Shown: positions 36,158-47,400 of the stretch, piece after piece | How positions within the stretch are numbered: position 1 is the stretch's first letter | Layout of the letters: the number at the start of each line of letters is the position of its first letter | Assembly: GCA_029204225.1 (NCBI GenBank) | Contig: CM055101.1 | Span: 62,624,171-62,688,170 of the forward strand | Length of the DNA stretch: 64,000 bases | Reading direction: 5' to 3' | Origin: Diphasiastrum complanatum | Lineage: Eukaryota; Streptophyta; Lycopodiopsida; Lycopodiales; Lycopodiaceae | The notes under the pieces: model-generated | What the model saw: the letters and a program-made list of their open reading frames with translations, nothing else | Told to the model about the DNA's origin: nothing | Database searches by the model: none | Position numbers and translations under genes: made by a program

Positions 36158-36325
36158 TTTTTTCTTATACACCAGTAGTGGGTTATACACAACATATACA
36201 ACCTAGCCTGGCAACGCCAAGGAGCAAGGTCCTAAGTGTCACTACGCAACGGCGGCTGGGAATCGAGCCTGCACCCTGCAGGTCGCAATCAACCACTCTA
36301 CCCAAGCACCGCGCTGTGATGGACT
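36158..36325 (-). mobile_element. tRNA-derived SINE, copy B, with 12-bp target duplication
   Basis: 168 bp, minus strand. The head GTCCATCACAGCGCGGTGCT has GGGTAGAGTGGTTG (box A-like) and GGCTCGATTCC (36259-36269; box B, consensus GGTTCGANNCC, one mismatch at the third base). The body holds CCGTTGCGTAGTGACACTTA and CCTTGGCGTTGCC. The tail GTTGTATATGTTGTGTATAA passes to a short A run (AAGAAAAAA). GAATTATGGATT flanks both ends. Head, tail, A run and duplication together define a SINE moved by LINE enzymes. It is not a working tRNA: no cloverleaf continues after box B. Confidence 0.88.
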
Positions 36326-36337
36326 GAATTATGGATT
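36326..36337 (+). repeat. SINE target duplication, right copy
   Basis: GAATTATGGATT, the second copy of the 12-bp duplication. Confidence 0.85.
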
Positions 36338-37504
36338 CAAGTAATTGTTTATTTGGAAGCCAATTGTACATATATATAATGGCAAGTCACTTTGTTGAGC
36401 CTAGATATTTTCAAGATTTGATCTATGAGACTAATTATTTTGAAGGCTCAAAATTACAAACAATCAAGTTTGTAAGAACATGAGGTCCCATTAATATGTC
36501 CTAGTAGTGGTGGTATGCATAGTGAATATGAAATGTTGATCTCTAAGATAGACACATTGTAATATATATAATGTAATCTTAAAGCCCCTCTATTGGTAGA
36601 ATATTCTTTCCCTTTGCAAGAAACAACTCACATATTCAGCTACTGAACTACAAAAACCATGTGTTAGGAGCCTGGGACTCTTCACACCAATATCAAGAAT
36701 GTCACCTCCTACCTTAACTTCTATAGTCGAAACAAAAAATAAAGAATTGAAAAAAACTAAAATGATAATTTCTTACCATCTTGCCACAAAAAATAAAGAA
36801 TTGAAAAAAAAACTAAAAGGATAGTTTCTTACCATCTTGCCACCATCTCAGTTGATGGACATCTGTTTAAAACTAAAACGATATTTTCTTCCTACCTTGC
36901 CACCATCTTTGTCGAAAGACACCCTTACTATGGAGTAGAGGAAGAAATGGAATGATGAATTTTACATATTGTCGTGCTCACGTATGGACTGATCTCAGAT
37001 TATTATCTCGTAAGGGGGGTCAGTACGCCTACCTCGACCTATAACTTAATTACGATTATGAGGGGTTGGGGCCCTCATGGTACTAAAGTCATAATTAATG
37101 GTTAGAGACCTAAAACTCCAGATGGTGGATTGGTATGGAACTAATAGTGACTCATAGGGGAAGTGGATGAGGTGGCCCAATTTAGGCTATTGATGTGTCC
37201 AGTGAGGTGTCACAGTTCACTAGCCTTGGAGGGTATAAGTATAATACCATAGGCCTCTCATGAAAGAGAGTTGGATTTGGTGATGGTTGTCAATTTTCAG
37301 AGAAAAGGACAACTTTGATTGTACAAAACAATCATTAAGAGTTATTGATTGCTTAACACAATGATCTATCAATTTCCAAGTGTTTCGATCTTGATCTAGA
37401 TGCATTACACTATGATTTAAGCAAGAGCAATGGATCAAATAATTAAAAACTATGAAGAGCGGCGTCACACGTGTGGAGGACAGTACCTATACGGACTGTA
37501 GCAA
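36338..37504. other. No gene; includes a 55-bp tandem repeat
   Basis: CAAAAAATAAAGAATTGAAA..TTTCTTACCATCTTGCCA occurs at 36731 and again at 36786, with a third, weaker copy (TTCTTCCTACCTTGCCACC) to about 36930. At 37466-37475 lies a CACACGTGTG palindrome like those in two copia LTRs, so part of 37000-37500 may be an LTR fragment. Confidence 0.45.
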
Positions 37505-37905
37505 ACTTACTATAGCCAGATAGTTAAGCAGCTGTTTGAATTTGTTCAGATGATCAGTGACTGAGGTTCCCTCACTCATCTGGAGTAATAGGAACTTCAT
37601 TCTCATAAAGAGACGAGTCATACATCTATCGTTTCATACAAACCAGTTAGTGCGCCCCATGCTTTTTTGGAAGTGGAACAATTAGCTAAATGAGAAATTT
37701 GTGAATCATTTAGACTCAAGGATACAATGACAAATGCTTTTCCATCCTTTGCTTCTCATGCAGAGAGCGTGGCTATCGAACCATTTAGGTATCCCCAAAG
37801 TTCTTTCTCAATGAGTATCATCATCATCTTAAACTTCCACATGTGGAAGTCATCACAGTTGAACTTATTGATCAACCAGATCTCTGAGAATGTACCTTCC
37901 ATAGT
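37505..37905 (-). pseudogene. Ty1/copia gag fragment
   Basis: Minus-strand translation, with stops: INKFNCDDFHMWKFKMMMIL, EKELWGYLNGSIATLSA, AKDGKAFVIVSLSLNDSQIS and KKAWGALTGLYETID. These line up with the gag of the copia elements at 14569 and 56794. The end of gag, the zinc knuckle and pol are missing. Two primer-binding sites and an LTR lie just upstream, so this is the 5' end of a decayed element. Confidence 0.8.
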
Positions 37906-37960
37906 TATTGAACAATCTAAAATGGTAACTAGTTGTGAATTCTATTGACAATTTGAACCC

Positions 37961-38008
37961 GCTTTGATACCACTATTGGGTGGCATTGGATTATCGGCTT
38001 TGATACCA
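37961..38008 (-). other. Duplicated primer-binding site
   Basis: TGGTATCAAAGC occurs twice on the minus strand, at 37961-37972 and 37997-38008, 36 bp apart. Copia elements normally have one, next to the LTR. The higher-coordinate copy is the LTR-adjacent one. Confidence 0.75.
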
Positions 38009-38014
38009 CTCTAT

Positions 38015-39092
38015 TGGATATAAAGTTATTAGACTGTGCTGATTGAGCTCAACACCCTAAGGGATGCTTGAGTCCTATCCAAATAGAAAAATAATAATGT
38101 TGAATTATAAGGGATCGAATCGAATTGCAAAATTCAGTCTATTACTTAGATCATTCTTTTGACCATAAAAATATCTGTGTAGGTGTCTTAGACAGCCATG
38201 AAGAGTGCAATACAATTAGGCATCTTCGACAGCCAGACATTCTTCATGTAAGATATTATACATGAGTCGTCAGAGCGAGTATCAATAACAAAGAGAGAAA
38301 TTATTAGAAAATATTCGACAACACAGCGTACATTAAGAAAATAGAGAATATGTGTGTTAGTTGTTGTGATAACAATGATCAGATCACAAATCTTGTGCCC
38401 AGAAAAATGATTCACATTAGTATTGTGCTATGCATCGTGGTCCTACTATGCTGGTTACAGATTGAATTATATCTCTACTTTTTGAATTGTTTCATTCTCT
38501 CTTCTGATCTCCGATTCTAAGGAATCAAATAATTTGATACAATAGGGTTCACATACGAACTCATGTTCATGCATCTATTTTTGATGATCATCTCTTTATT
38601 CTATCTCATTGTATATATATATCAGTTACAGATATCGTGGCTAACTAACGTGTTAGGCATGATGTGGAGATTACAATATTGGATAAACCGTTTTAAATAA
38701 ACTGTATAGATAACAGTCGTGAAGAGAAAGCAGTTACTGCATGGTAGTAAATTTGAACGGTGACGTAGTCTATAGTGGATTCAACATATGATCATTCGAC
38801 TATCGAGTCGAGTCAATGTCGAGAGTGTCGACTATCATTGAGTTGAGTCAATGTTGACTGTCGAGTTGATCATGACTTAGTCAACGTCGAAGTCGATGGT
38901 GAGTCATGAGGCTTGAACTCGAATATTGTTGAGTGTCGAGTCAACCTTGCTCTACTTCAGTTATCCATGTACTTATGCAGACTGTTTGACTTTGCGAGTA
39001 AAACTACAGACTGTGGTAGAGAGTGGATATTTACATAGTTCAAGAGTACTCAAAAGATGAATTCATGTGAGTAGAAGTATTAAATTCCAACA
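38015..39092 (-). repeat. Ty1/copia 5' LTR (about 1.08 kb, candidate)
   Basis: Minus strand starts TGTTGGAATTTAATAC at 39092 and runs to the primer-binding sites. It includes a stretch rich in GTCGA/CGACT words (38795-38950). No second LTR was found, and the inner boundary is approximate. Confidence 0.5.
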
Positions 39093-40079
39093 ATAATGAG
39101 TTTATAGTTCTTTGGAGATTCACTTTGAAAAATGCTTTGATGTGCTCAAAACTCATTACGCTTTTTAGCAAAAATGTGAAAGTTGAACTAAGATAAGAGG
39201 TTAAAAGTTATTGACACCAAGTGAGCCCATCATTTCCTTACTAAATGCCTGCTCTATATATTCGTTAATCTTAGTTGATTGGAAAATCACATAAACTACT
39301 ATTCAAAAAAGAGAGAAATCTCTCCAACAATATCTAGAATTAGATTACCAAACCAAGAATGATAAATTAAGATACAAATTTGCAATTTATTAAGCAAATA
39401 AGCTCCATAATTGGTACTTTGAATTCAAAAAAGAAGAAACCTCTTCAACAATGTCCATATTATATTTGGAGGATGTCCCTAAATCCTAAACCATTTATCA
39501 AATATCACATAGAGGCCACTTACAAACTGTTTTTCAAGTCTAAAAAATCAATAAAATGCATTTCAAACCAAACAATAAAAATCCATTTATAAATTGTCAT
39601 CAAAATAATTCTTTGATTTACTTTTAACTCATTGCACTTGTCATCCAACAAAATAATTTAAGACACAAAGTTAAAATTTATTGACATCAAATGAGTTGAG
39701 CAATTGATACTTTTCTCCTACTATCGACATGCTTTATAAATTGACGTATCTTGGTCAATTGGGAATTTAAATAGATTATTACCTTTTTCAACTATTGTGA
39801 GTGTTATGTATGTACCTACCATGCTCATACCTTGACTAGGAGGGTATATATAAATCTCCTTCAAATATTTCTATAATAGTAGCTTATATGTAGGCAATAA
39901 TACAAAGACTGAACTTCAAAAGGGCCTTGCGAACTTCTTAACACTAGACTCATAACAAAATGTGCACAAAAGTGTGCATTTCAAGCACTTATAGATTGCT
40001 TATTTGACATCTATGAACGAAATATATCCTCCAAAGTTCAATTTTTCTTTTTTGTCTATCCATCAAATCTAAGATGGCC
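39093..40079. repeat. Diverged direct repeats, no gene
   Basis: A segment at about 39181-39310 (AAGTTATTGACACCAAGTGAG...TTAGTTGATTGG) recurs in diverged form at 39655-39785 (AATTTATTGACATCAAATGAG...TTGGTCAATTGG), a spacing of about 474 bp. Smaller copies of CAAAAAAGA(G)AGAAA..TC(T)CAACAAT are at 39303 and 39424. Confidence 0.5.
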
Positions 40080-40611
40080 AAAATAACTCATACTAAGAGA
40101 GGATCTCCACTTTTTGAAATGTTATAGTTAAAAGTGTCCAGTGAATCACCCATCTTTATCACTCACTATGTCCTAGGATAGTTCACAAAGTTGAAACCAT
40201 CACTACAAGAATGATTGTAGCCAATTTGGTAATGTGATCAATTACTACCCAAATTGCATTATTATCTTTTTGTGTTCTTGGAAGACCAACTACAAAGTTC
40301 ATAAATGTATGGTCCCACCTTTGACTAGAATTATTTAATTCATGTAATAACTAGCATCACTTTGAATTAACAACATGTGGTTTTACAAAGGACTTCATAT
40401 TTGGCCAATAAAAGTTTTTTTCAAACTAAGTCAACTGTTCTATGTATGCTCGGGTGTCTCGTGTTTGGTGAATCATGGCATTCATACATGATATGATGTC
40501 TAATTGTATCATCTTGGCACAGACACATCTTTCCTTCCTTGAATAATAATCCACTTCATATACAAATTTGATCCGTGTAGCCCTTGGGTTGTTCCATATA
40601 ACCTTCCTCAT
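40080..40611 (-). pseudogene. Ty3/gypsy integrase fragment
   Basis: Minus strand with several frame changes: CHDSPNTRHP-IHRTVDLV and KNFYWPNMKSFVKPHVVNS (zinc region and following helix), then TFMNFVVGLPRTQKDNNAIW and VVIDHITKLATIILV (start of the catalytic core). This is the standard Ty3 chromovirus-like integrase text in decayed form. No RT is seen next to it; at 40612 the sequence changes to a copia remnant. Confidence 0.7.
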
Positions 40612-41300
40612 CTAGGTAGCCATTCAAAAGAGCATTAGTGGCATCCAATTGAAAGATATATACCTTTGAGCATAGCCCTTTGCCACCAACCTTGCCTTGT
40701 ACTTTTTGATGCTCCCATAATTATGCTTCAGTTTGTAGTTCTCATAGCATCATACTCTACATTCATAGCATCACACCATTAATCTCCATTTTTACATGAA
40801 TCTTCATGAAAAAGAAGTTCATCTACTTGATGATCTAGACGATGAATGGAAGACATCAAAGCAAAATCAATTCTCTCAAGCACTTGCTTACCCTTTGAGC
40901 ATAAGTATTCTTATTTAGAACCTTGTTTACCCTTGAATATTACTAATAATAAGTGTGGTAGAAGAAGTTGATGGTTCCTTCTCATCAACATCATCATGGA
41001 CAACATCTTGATTGATACCATCTAGATAACCATTTACATCCAACACATGACCAACAAGGTCATCAAAGATCACATCTCTACTAACACGCCCTTCTTAGTA
41101 GAGATGAAAAGTACCCACTATATGCTTTATTCTTCTCACTATATCCAAAAAATATGCATTTCTTTGAAGTAAGTCCATGTAGCTTGTAAATTTTACCATA
41201 ATTCATGACTTCTGCTATCAAACTACCAGATGTTATAATGGTACAAACATTACCTTTGAATTCTACATCATGTCCATTTTTCATAATTTGCACTTAATGA
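40612..41300 (-). pseudogene. Ty1/copia pol fragments joined by deletions
   Basis: From 41293 down: VQIMKNGHDVEFKGNVCTI and NYGKIYKLHG (protease/pre-integrase region) pass directly into SKKCIFFGYSEKNKAYSGYF (post-integrase segment), so integrase is deleted. Then an acidic linker (RDVIFDDLVGHVLDVNG-like, DDVDEKEPSTSSTT) and RT start GSIKKYKARLVAKGYAQ, which jumps to YQLDATNALLNG near 40640, missing the intervening RT residues. The piece ends at a Ty3 integrase remnant. Stops and frame changes throughout. Confidence 0.75.
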
Positions 41301-42162
41301 GATTTTTAGCAAAAGTAAGAACATTGTTATTCAACATCAAACACAATATCCGTCAAATCCTGTATCACCACAATAATTCCATCCTAATGTTCCAAGAAGA
41401 TGTCAATTTATTACTTATATCCAAAGCAATGTTGTCATGGAATGTCGTTTTGACTAAAATGTGAATATCTAGGTCAAACTTGATAAAATGAAAATGAGAT
41501 GCACAAACCCTAACTTTGTGCTTAGAAAAGCATTCTAGATGTGCTAGGGAATAATTCTAAACACTAGCTTAAGAAAAGATAAATTTACAGTCCTTCTAAT
41601 TACTTGGCAATTATATGAAGATTGGCAACAAAACAATGTAGCAGTTTTGATGTAAATCACTAATGAATGGAAATCACACTTAGGTTTGATTTATACTGAT
41701 GAGCTCTAGTTCAAATGCACTTTTAGGAACATGAGAAATAGGAGATCATGCCTAATTTTAGATGGAACCCTTTATGGCAAAGTAGAGATGGCAAAGATGG
41801 TAAAAATTGCATCAAAATTGTCATGCCTTTCAATTTTGAGCTTGTCTTCAACCTTGCACATAAAAAATTGGATCACTTGAATAAAGTTGGAAGATCAACA
41901 ACCAAAGCTCTAAATACTATGTGAAAGTTTCAAATACTTTGAGCAAATCCTTATTGACAAGATCCAAACAATCTTTAACTACAAAACTGGTTGACGTAAA
42001 GTAATCGAGAGATCAAGTACGAAATAATTTTGCCTTAAGATCTTGCTTCAAAATACATTAAGGATCCACAAAAGATTGAAAACTTGATTTTATTACATGA
42101 TAAAGAACACATCCATAATAGAAGATACATTTCTTTTATGTGCTAAAAGTTATACATACACT

Positions 42163-42203
<41 letters not shown>

Positions 42204-42919
42204 GATGCCAAAAAAAAGAAGAGGAGGAGGTGACATTTTAATCTAATAAAATAAATGAATATGTCCATAAAATTTTGTTAAAAGAAGTTGATGGGACACA
42301 AAATCTACTAGTTTGTTGTGGGATTCATTGAATGCACCCATGTATTGTTGGGCTGCACATGAATGCAAAACTTTGCATTATTTAATGTTCCTTTTGCATT
42401 GATTAGGAACCCCCATTACAAATCCTTTACGTAATGGGTATTGGTATTTCTAGTAGCTTTTATGATGTCATGTTGAGTTCGACTACTCGGACCACCCGGG
42501 AAGCTCAATAGAAGTATCATTACCGTTACGCAAAAGAAAAAGAAAATACTATCTTGTCCTAAATGATGAGTTTTTTTTTTGGTTCACCATTCTATTCAAA
42601 TAATCTATTGAATGAATCCATCAAAATATAGCACAACCCCAATAGTCTTTATGAGATGTAAATTTGTCAGCATGAACTAGTTATTATTTGCACTCATGTG
42701 ACCCACTCAAAGATTCTACGACTTCTTCTCCTATTCCCTTTTGTTGTACTAGGCCTTACTATCATGGAAATTTAATTCTAGTTTAGTGAGATTGAGATTT
42801 TTTTATTGTTTTTTTTTGGAGAGAAACCTTTCTTTGATTGAAAGTAAATATAAATGGAAAGGTAACAAGAAAAGCCTGTTTTTTGGAACTTACATGGTTG
42901 TTTGGAAGTTAAAAGCTGA
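41301..42919. other. No gene seen; (CA)12 microsatellite
   Basis: A/T-rich DNA upstream of the CSLC locus. A CA repeat lies at 42176-42199. No coding sequence or element end is recognised. Confidence 0.5.
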
Positions 42920-43040
42920 ACACAGCCCTTCAATCTGAAAGGCAGTGTGCCCTTCAAAATCCCATGGCCAAGGTGGGAATAACACAGCTCTTCAATCTGA
43001 AAGGCAGTGTGCCCTTCACCATCCCATGGCCAAGATAGGA
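42920..43040 (+). repeat. 62-bp tandem duplication upstream of CSLC
   Basis: CACAGCCCTTCAATCTGAAA at 42921 and CACAGCTCTTCAATCTGAAA at 42983. Both copies carry GGCAGTGTGCCCTTCA and ATCCCATGGCCAAG. It lies about 1.5 kb before the CSLC start codon and just upstream of the presumed transcription start. Confidence 0.9.
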
Positions 43041-43169
43041 AATGGGATTGAAAAGGAAGGTGGGCTCCTTGCTTGCTCACAGCTGCTCACAGCTGCTGCT
43101 TTTGCAAACAAAAAAAAACCCAACACAACACCAACAATTATTATTCTTTATATGCTGGAATTGAGTGAA

Positions 43170-44481
43170 AAGAGAGAGAAAAATGATGGAAAGATATAGA
43201 AAAGCCAAGAGAAAGGAGGGGAGGGATGGAGGGATGAGGAGGTGGTGAAGAGAAGGGAAAGGAAAAGGGGGAGGAGAAGGGAAGGGGTAGAGAGTGAAGA
43301 AGAAGGCATCTGCAAAAGTAAGCATTATCAGCAGCAGCAGCAGAAGAAGAAGAAGAAAGAAAAAGAGTAGAGATTGCGTGTGCAGAGGTCCACCAGGAAT
43401 GAAAGAGAGAGAGGAGGGGGGAGTAGATTCACTTTGAAGCTGGCAGCCATATCTTGGGAACACGAAATTTCCTGCCCTGGCCTGCCTTCATTCCCTTGTG
43501 TCTGATTTTTCCTGCTCTTGCTGCAAGGTTGTTCTGCCACTTTGCTTTTACTTTGAAGAATGGGTTTGCAGCCAGAGGCACCTTCCTCACCCGCCAGTTT
43601 CCTATCTTCAACGGAAATTCTTACATTGCTTTTGTTTTAACGATGGTCTTCAACTGAAATTCTTATATAGCTTTAAGATCCTTGCTTTTGCTATAACTAT
43701 CATCATAAAGTGAAATTCTTACACTGCTTTACGATCTTTTGCTCTTGCCATAACTATCAGTTTCAACTGAAATTCTTACATTGCTTTTAGATCCTCTTCG
43801 CTTTTTCCATAACTGTCATCTTCAACTTAAATACTTACATTGCTTCAAGATCTTTGGCTTTGCTATAACTGATCTTAATTCGGTTGAATTTGTAGCAATT
43901 TTAGATTTCTGATCCATTCTGTTCAAAGGTGCAGGCTTTGTTCTTTGCTCATTCATTCCCATTTTGTTTCCTTCTCATCCTACATATTCTTTTTCAGTCT
44001 TTGCTTCTTTTTGTTCTTGATTTGATAATTGAGGCTCATTCATGGAGGTTCATGACTTTGTCTAAGCGGATCTACAATTTGAGATAAAAGATCTGAAAAG
44101 TTATCTCTTGGAAAGCCATGTGCCAAAACTTATCTGGAAATCACCAGTTTGGAGCTGCTCTCTTTCTACTTTCCTGACTTGTTCCTGGAGCCTGTGGTTT
44201 TACTTTCTAACTGATTTAAGGTATTTATTCTCGCCAATGGCACTGCTGTTTTGCTCAGCTAAGCGTATTAAGCTGATGCATCGGTCTAGGTGCTTAGAGC
44301 AGACGCCAGGCTGCTAGATCATTGCAAAACCTTGCCTTTCTTTCAATAAAGTGCCTTATCTGATGTTGCCTTACCTACATAGAAGATCAATCAGTCACAA
44401 CCCTCTGAATTTCTGATCCATCATATTTTGGTGTAGTTCCTAGTGCAGAACTTATACCACATCCTTTGCGTTGTAAGAACG
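43170..44481 (+). promoter_or_regulatory. Presumed CSLC 5' leader with leader intron
   Basis: 43170-43440 is strongly purine-rich (GGAGGGGAGGGATGGAGGGA), with a CAGCAGCAGCAGCAGAAGAA run at 43330; such GA-rich tracts are common in plant 5' untranslated regions. From about 43525 the sequence becomes T-rich and intron-like. Candidate splice sites are CTGCAAG|GTTGTT near 43528 and CTAGTGCAG|AAC at 44448. A TATA-like TTTATATG lies at 43147. The existence and ends of the leader intron are inferred. Confidence 0.4.
43608..43882 (+). repeat. ~57-bp tandem repeat in presumed leader intron
   Basis: Five copies of a unit TCAACTGAAATTCTTACATT-GCTTTA-GATC-TTGC-ATAACTATCA. The GAAATTC word (or its equivalent) starts at 43614, 43656, 43712, 43769 and 43828; the spacing is 42, 56, 57 and 59 bp. 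Confidence 0.85.
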
Positions 44482-47400
44482 ATGGCACCGAATTTTGACT
44501 TTAGGGATTGGTGGACGAAGGAAACTCACAAGGGCACGCCAGTGGTGGTGAAAATGGAAAATCCCAATTGGTCTATGTTGGAGCTGGAGAGCCCAAATCC
44601 TGCATTCGCAGCAGAGAAGGATCGGGGCAAGAATGCAAAGCAGATGACTTGGGTTCTAATGCTGAAAGCCCATCATGCAGCCGGATGTGTTGCCTGGATG
44701 GCCAATGGAATGTGGTCTCTTCTTGCTGCAATAAAGAAGCGCCTTATTTTCCAACAAGGAGTGGCGAATAGCTCTGAGAAGCCACACAAAGGAAAGCTAT
44801 ACAAGTTCATCCGAGGCTTTCTAATGTTTGCATTGTTTCTGTTGTGTGTGGAGGTTGCTGCCTATATGATGGGTTGGCATTTTAGTCCTCATTTGCACAT
44901 GCCCACCACCAATGGACTGCAGAGCTTGTTGCATTTCTGCTATGTTTCTTGGGTGTCTTTTAGGGCCTACTACATTGCACCTCCTCTTCAGTTCTTGGCA
45001 GATTCCTGCATCATCCTGTTTCTCATCCAGAGTGCTGACAGGATCATTCTTTGCCTAGGCTGCTTTTGGATCAAGTACAAGAAAATCAAGCCACAAGCTG
45101 ATATGCAGTCTCTTGAATCTGGTGATTTGGAACAGCCTGGGAATGGCTATCCCATGGTTCTGGTCCAGATGCCAATGTGCAATGAGCGAGAGGTACAGAT
45201 CTTTTCCTGACATCTTTTCGCTCTTACTTGTTGGTGGACATGCCAGGGTAGCTAAATTACAGAGCAATAACTAATAATTGGTTATGTTTTACAGATTCGA
45301 CTTCTATTTGTGGCTTTAATGAACATTTTCATTGTTTAATTTTAAAGTCTGTAGTTCTGGTTCTATGCAGCTGACTTCACCCTAGAATAATCACAATATG
45401 GAGTGTCGTGTTCTAGATCTGTTTTATGCTAGTAGATTTTGTCTAACTAGAGTTTGAACCGCTGGCATCAGCTTACCAACTTTCTGCCAAATTGTTCTGT
45501 TTTTCAGTTTGTATGCCAAATTGTTGTTTTCTTTGTACCATTGTAGCCTTTGACATCATTTTGTGCTTTGGTATGTGTATGTTTTGCAAAACAAAACCAG
45601 TCAATGGTACGCTATCAACTCCTCTACCCTCCATGAAGCATTGTCTTTATTGTAATTTTTAATTTGTGGATGGAGAAGGGTTTCCTGAATCATCTAGTTA
45701 TTGTTGAGTATGTTACTCCATTTGAACTCTAAGCATCAGCGTGGCATCATTCTGCCAGATTCTTCTGTTCTTCATACCATTATATAGTCTTTGACATTTT
45801 GTGCTGTGGGAAGCGTATACTACAGCACCAGGAAACATTGCCTATATTGTCATTTTTTATTTTTGAATGGGGGAAGGATTCCTGAATACGCTAAGTTCTG
45901 GTTCGTTGTGTATTCCATTAGCAAAAGCCCTAATTTAAGTGTACAAAGCCTAGGTTATTTTTATGAATGTTTTCAAGAATTTCAACAATTTAGATTAGTT
46001 CTTCAGCTATGTCTCCTAGTTCCAGCAGTGGAGTATGCAAGAATTTGGAGAAGAAAAGTCAATAGTCATTGACTGCATTCATACCTTAAGATGCATTTTA
46101 CAAGGTGCAGTCTGTTGCTCTTTTGAGCTGTTGGTGAAGACTGAGTGTACTTAAATTTATCTTGTATTGTGCTATTTAGTCTGACACGAGCATTGACATC
46201 AAACATTTGTGGTAGTGCTTATGGATCAGTAACTAATGGAATTCTTGTGCTTTGTCTATGCAGGTATATGAACAATCAATTTCAGCAGTCTGCCAGCTAG
46301 ATTGGCCCAGACATCGCATGCTGGTGCAAGTGCTTGATGACTCTGATGATCTAGACATCCAATCGCTTATCAAGGCAGAGGTACTGAAATGGCACCAAAA
46401 AGGCATTAATATCATTTACCGACATCGAGTGGTTCGCACTGGCTACAAGGCAGGAAATCTCAAGTCTGCCATGAGCTGCGAATATGTGAAGGATTATGAA
46501 TTTGTGGCTATTTTTGATGCAGATTTTCAGCCCAAAGCTGACTTCTTGAAGCGTACTATACCACATTTTAAGGTGACTTTGAGCATTTTATATTTGATTT
46601 GAGAGAGATGAGGCCTGCTCTTTAGAAGATTGGCATTTGTTAACGAACAGAAAGAATAACTTGGCTGCTTCAATTGAACTTCTGTTACAGGAAAACCCAC
46701 AACTTGCCTTGGTACAAGCTCGTTGGACATTCATAAATAGGGACGAAAATCTGTTGACAAGGCTGCAAAATATCAATTTGGCATTCCATTTTGAAGTAGA
46801 GCAGCAGGTAAATGGCGTTTTCCTGAACTTTTTTGGATTCAATGGAACAGCTGGAGTCTGGAAGATCAAAGCACTTGAAGAATCAGGAGGCTGGCTAGAA
46901 AGAACCACTGTGGAAGACATGGACATAGCAGTGAGAGCACACCTACTTGGCTGGAAGTTCATTTTCCTTAATGATGTTCAGGTATTGGTCAACATATCAG
47001 TGACTTTACGAGGAAAATCATTTTTGTCATTATGATTTGTAATATGTACATATACCTCATTGTACAAGGATTGTTTTATTTATGCCCTTTAGTTCTTATC
47101 TCCCATCAGTCTTAGTGGCCTCTATTTGGGTTTGATTTATCGTTAGAGTCAGCACCATACTAAAATTGTGCTCCTTTGGGATTTAGGAAATTGGAGCCTT
47201 TTCTTTGTTACAATTCTTTTCCATAAGTATCAATATCTGATACAAGATACGGAAAAATGGGTTCTCTTGAGGTTAACAAAGTTTTGTGCTTCTGGTTCTT
47301 ATCATTGTTATTAGCCATATTTGTACTCCGATTTGTCCTCTTTCAAGTTTGGCTTTGTAAAATTGCTTGTAAGTTAAAACTGCATATGTTTGCTACTAGT

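Noticed and set aside
36190-36325. A functional tRNA gene
   Set aside because: Box A-like and box B motifs exist, but no acceptor stem or cloverleaf closes; the A run and 12-bp target duplication show a SINE.
43077-43463. 128-codon minus-strand frame rich in Leu, Pro and Ser
   Set aside because: A shadow of the purine-rich CSLC leader.
44443-44481. N-terminal extension of CSLC by 13 residues
   Set aside because: It begins with GTG, not ATG, and lies across a likely splice acceptor; the family starts at the MAP of 44482.
46588-46962. 124-codon minus-strand frame inside CSLC (also 46233-46415, 48596-48814 and others)
   Set aside because: Antisense shadows of conserved CSLC exons.
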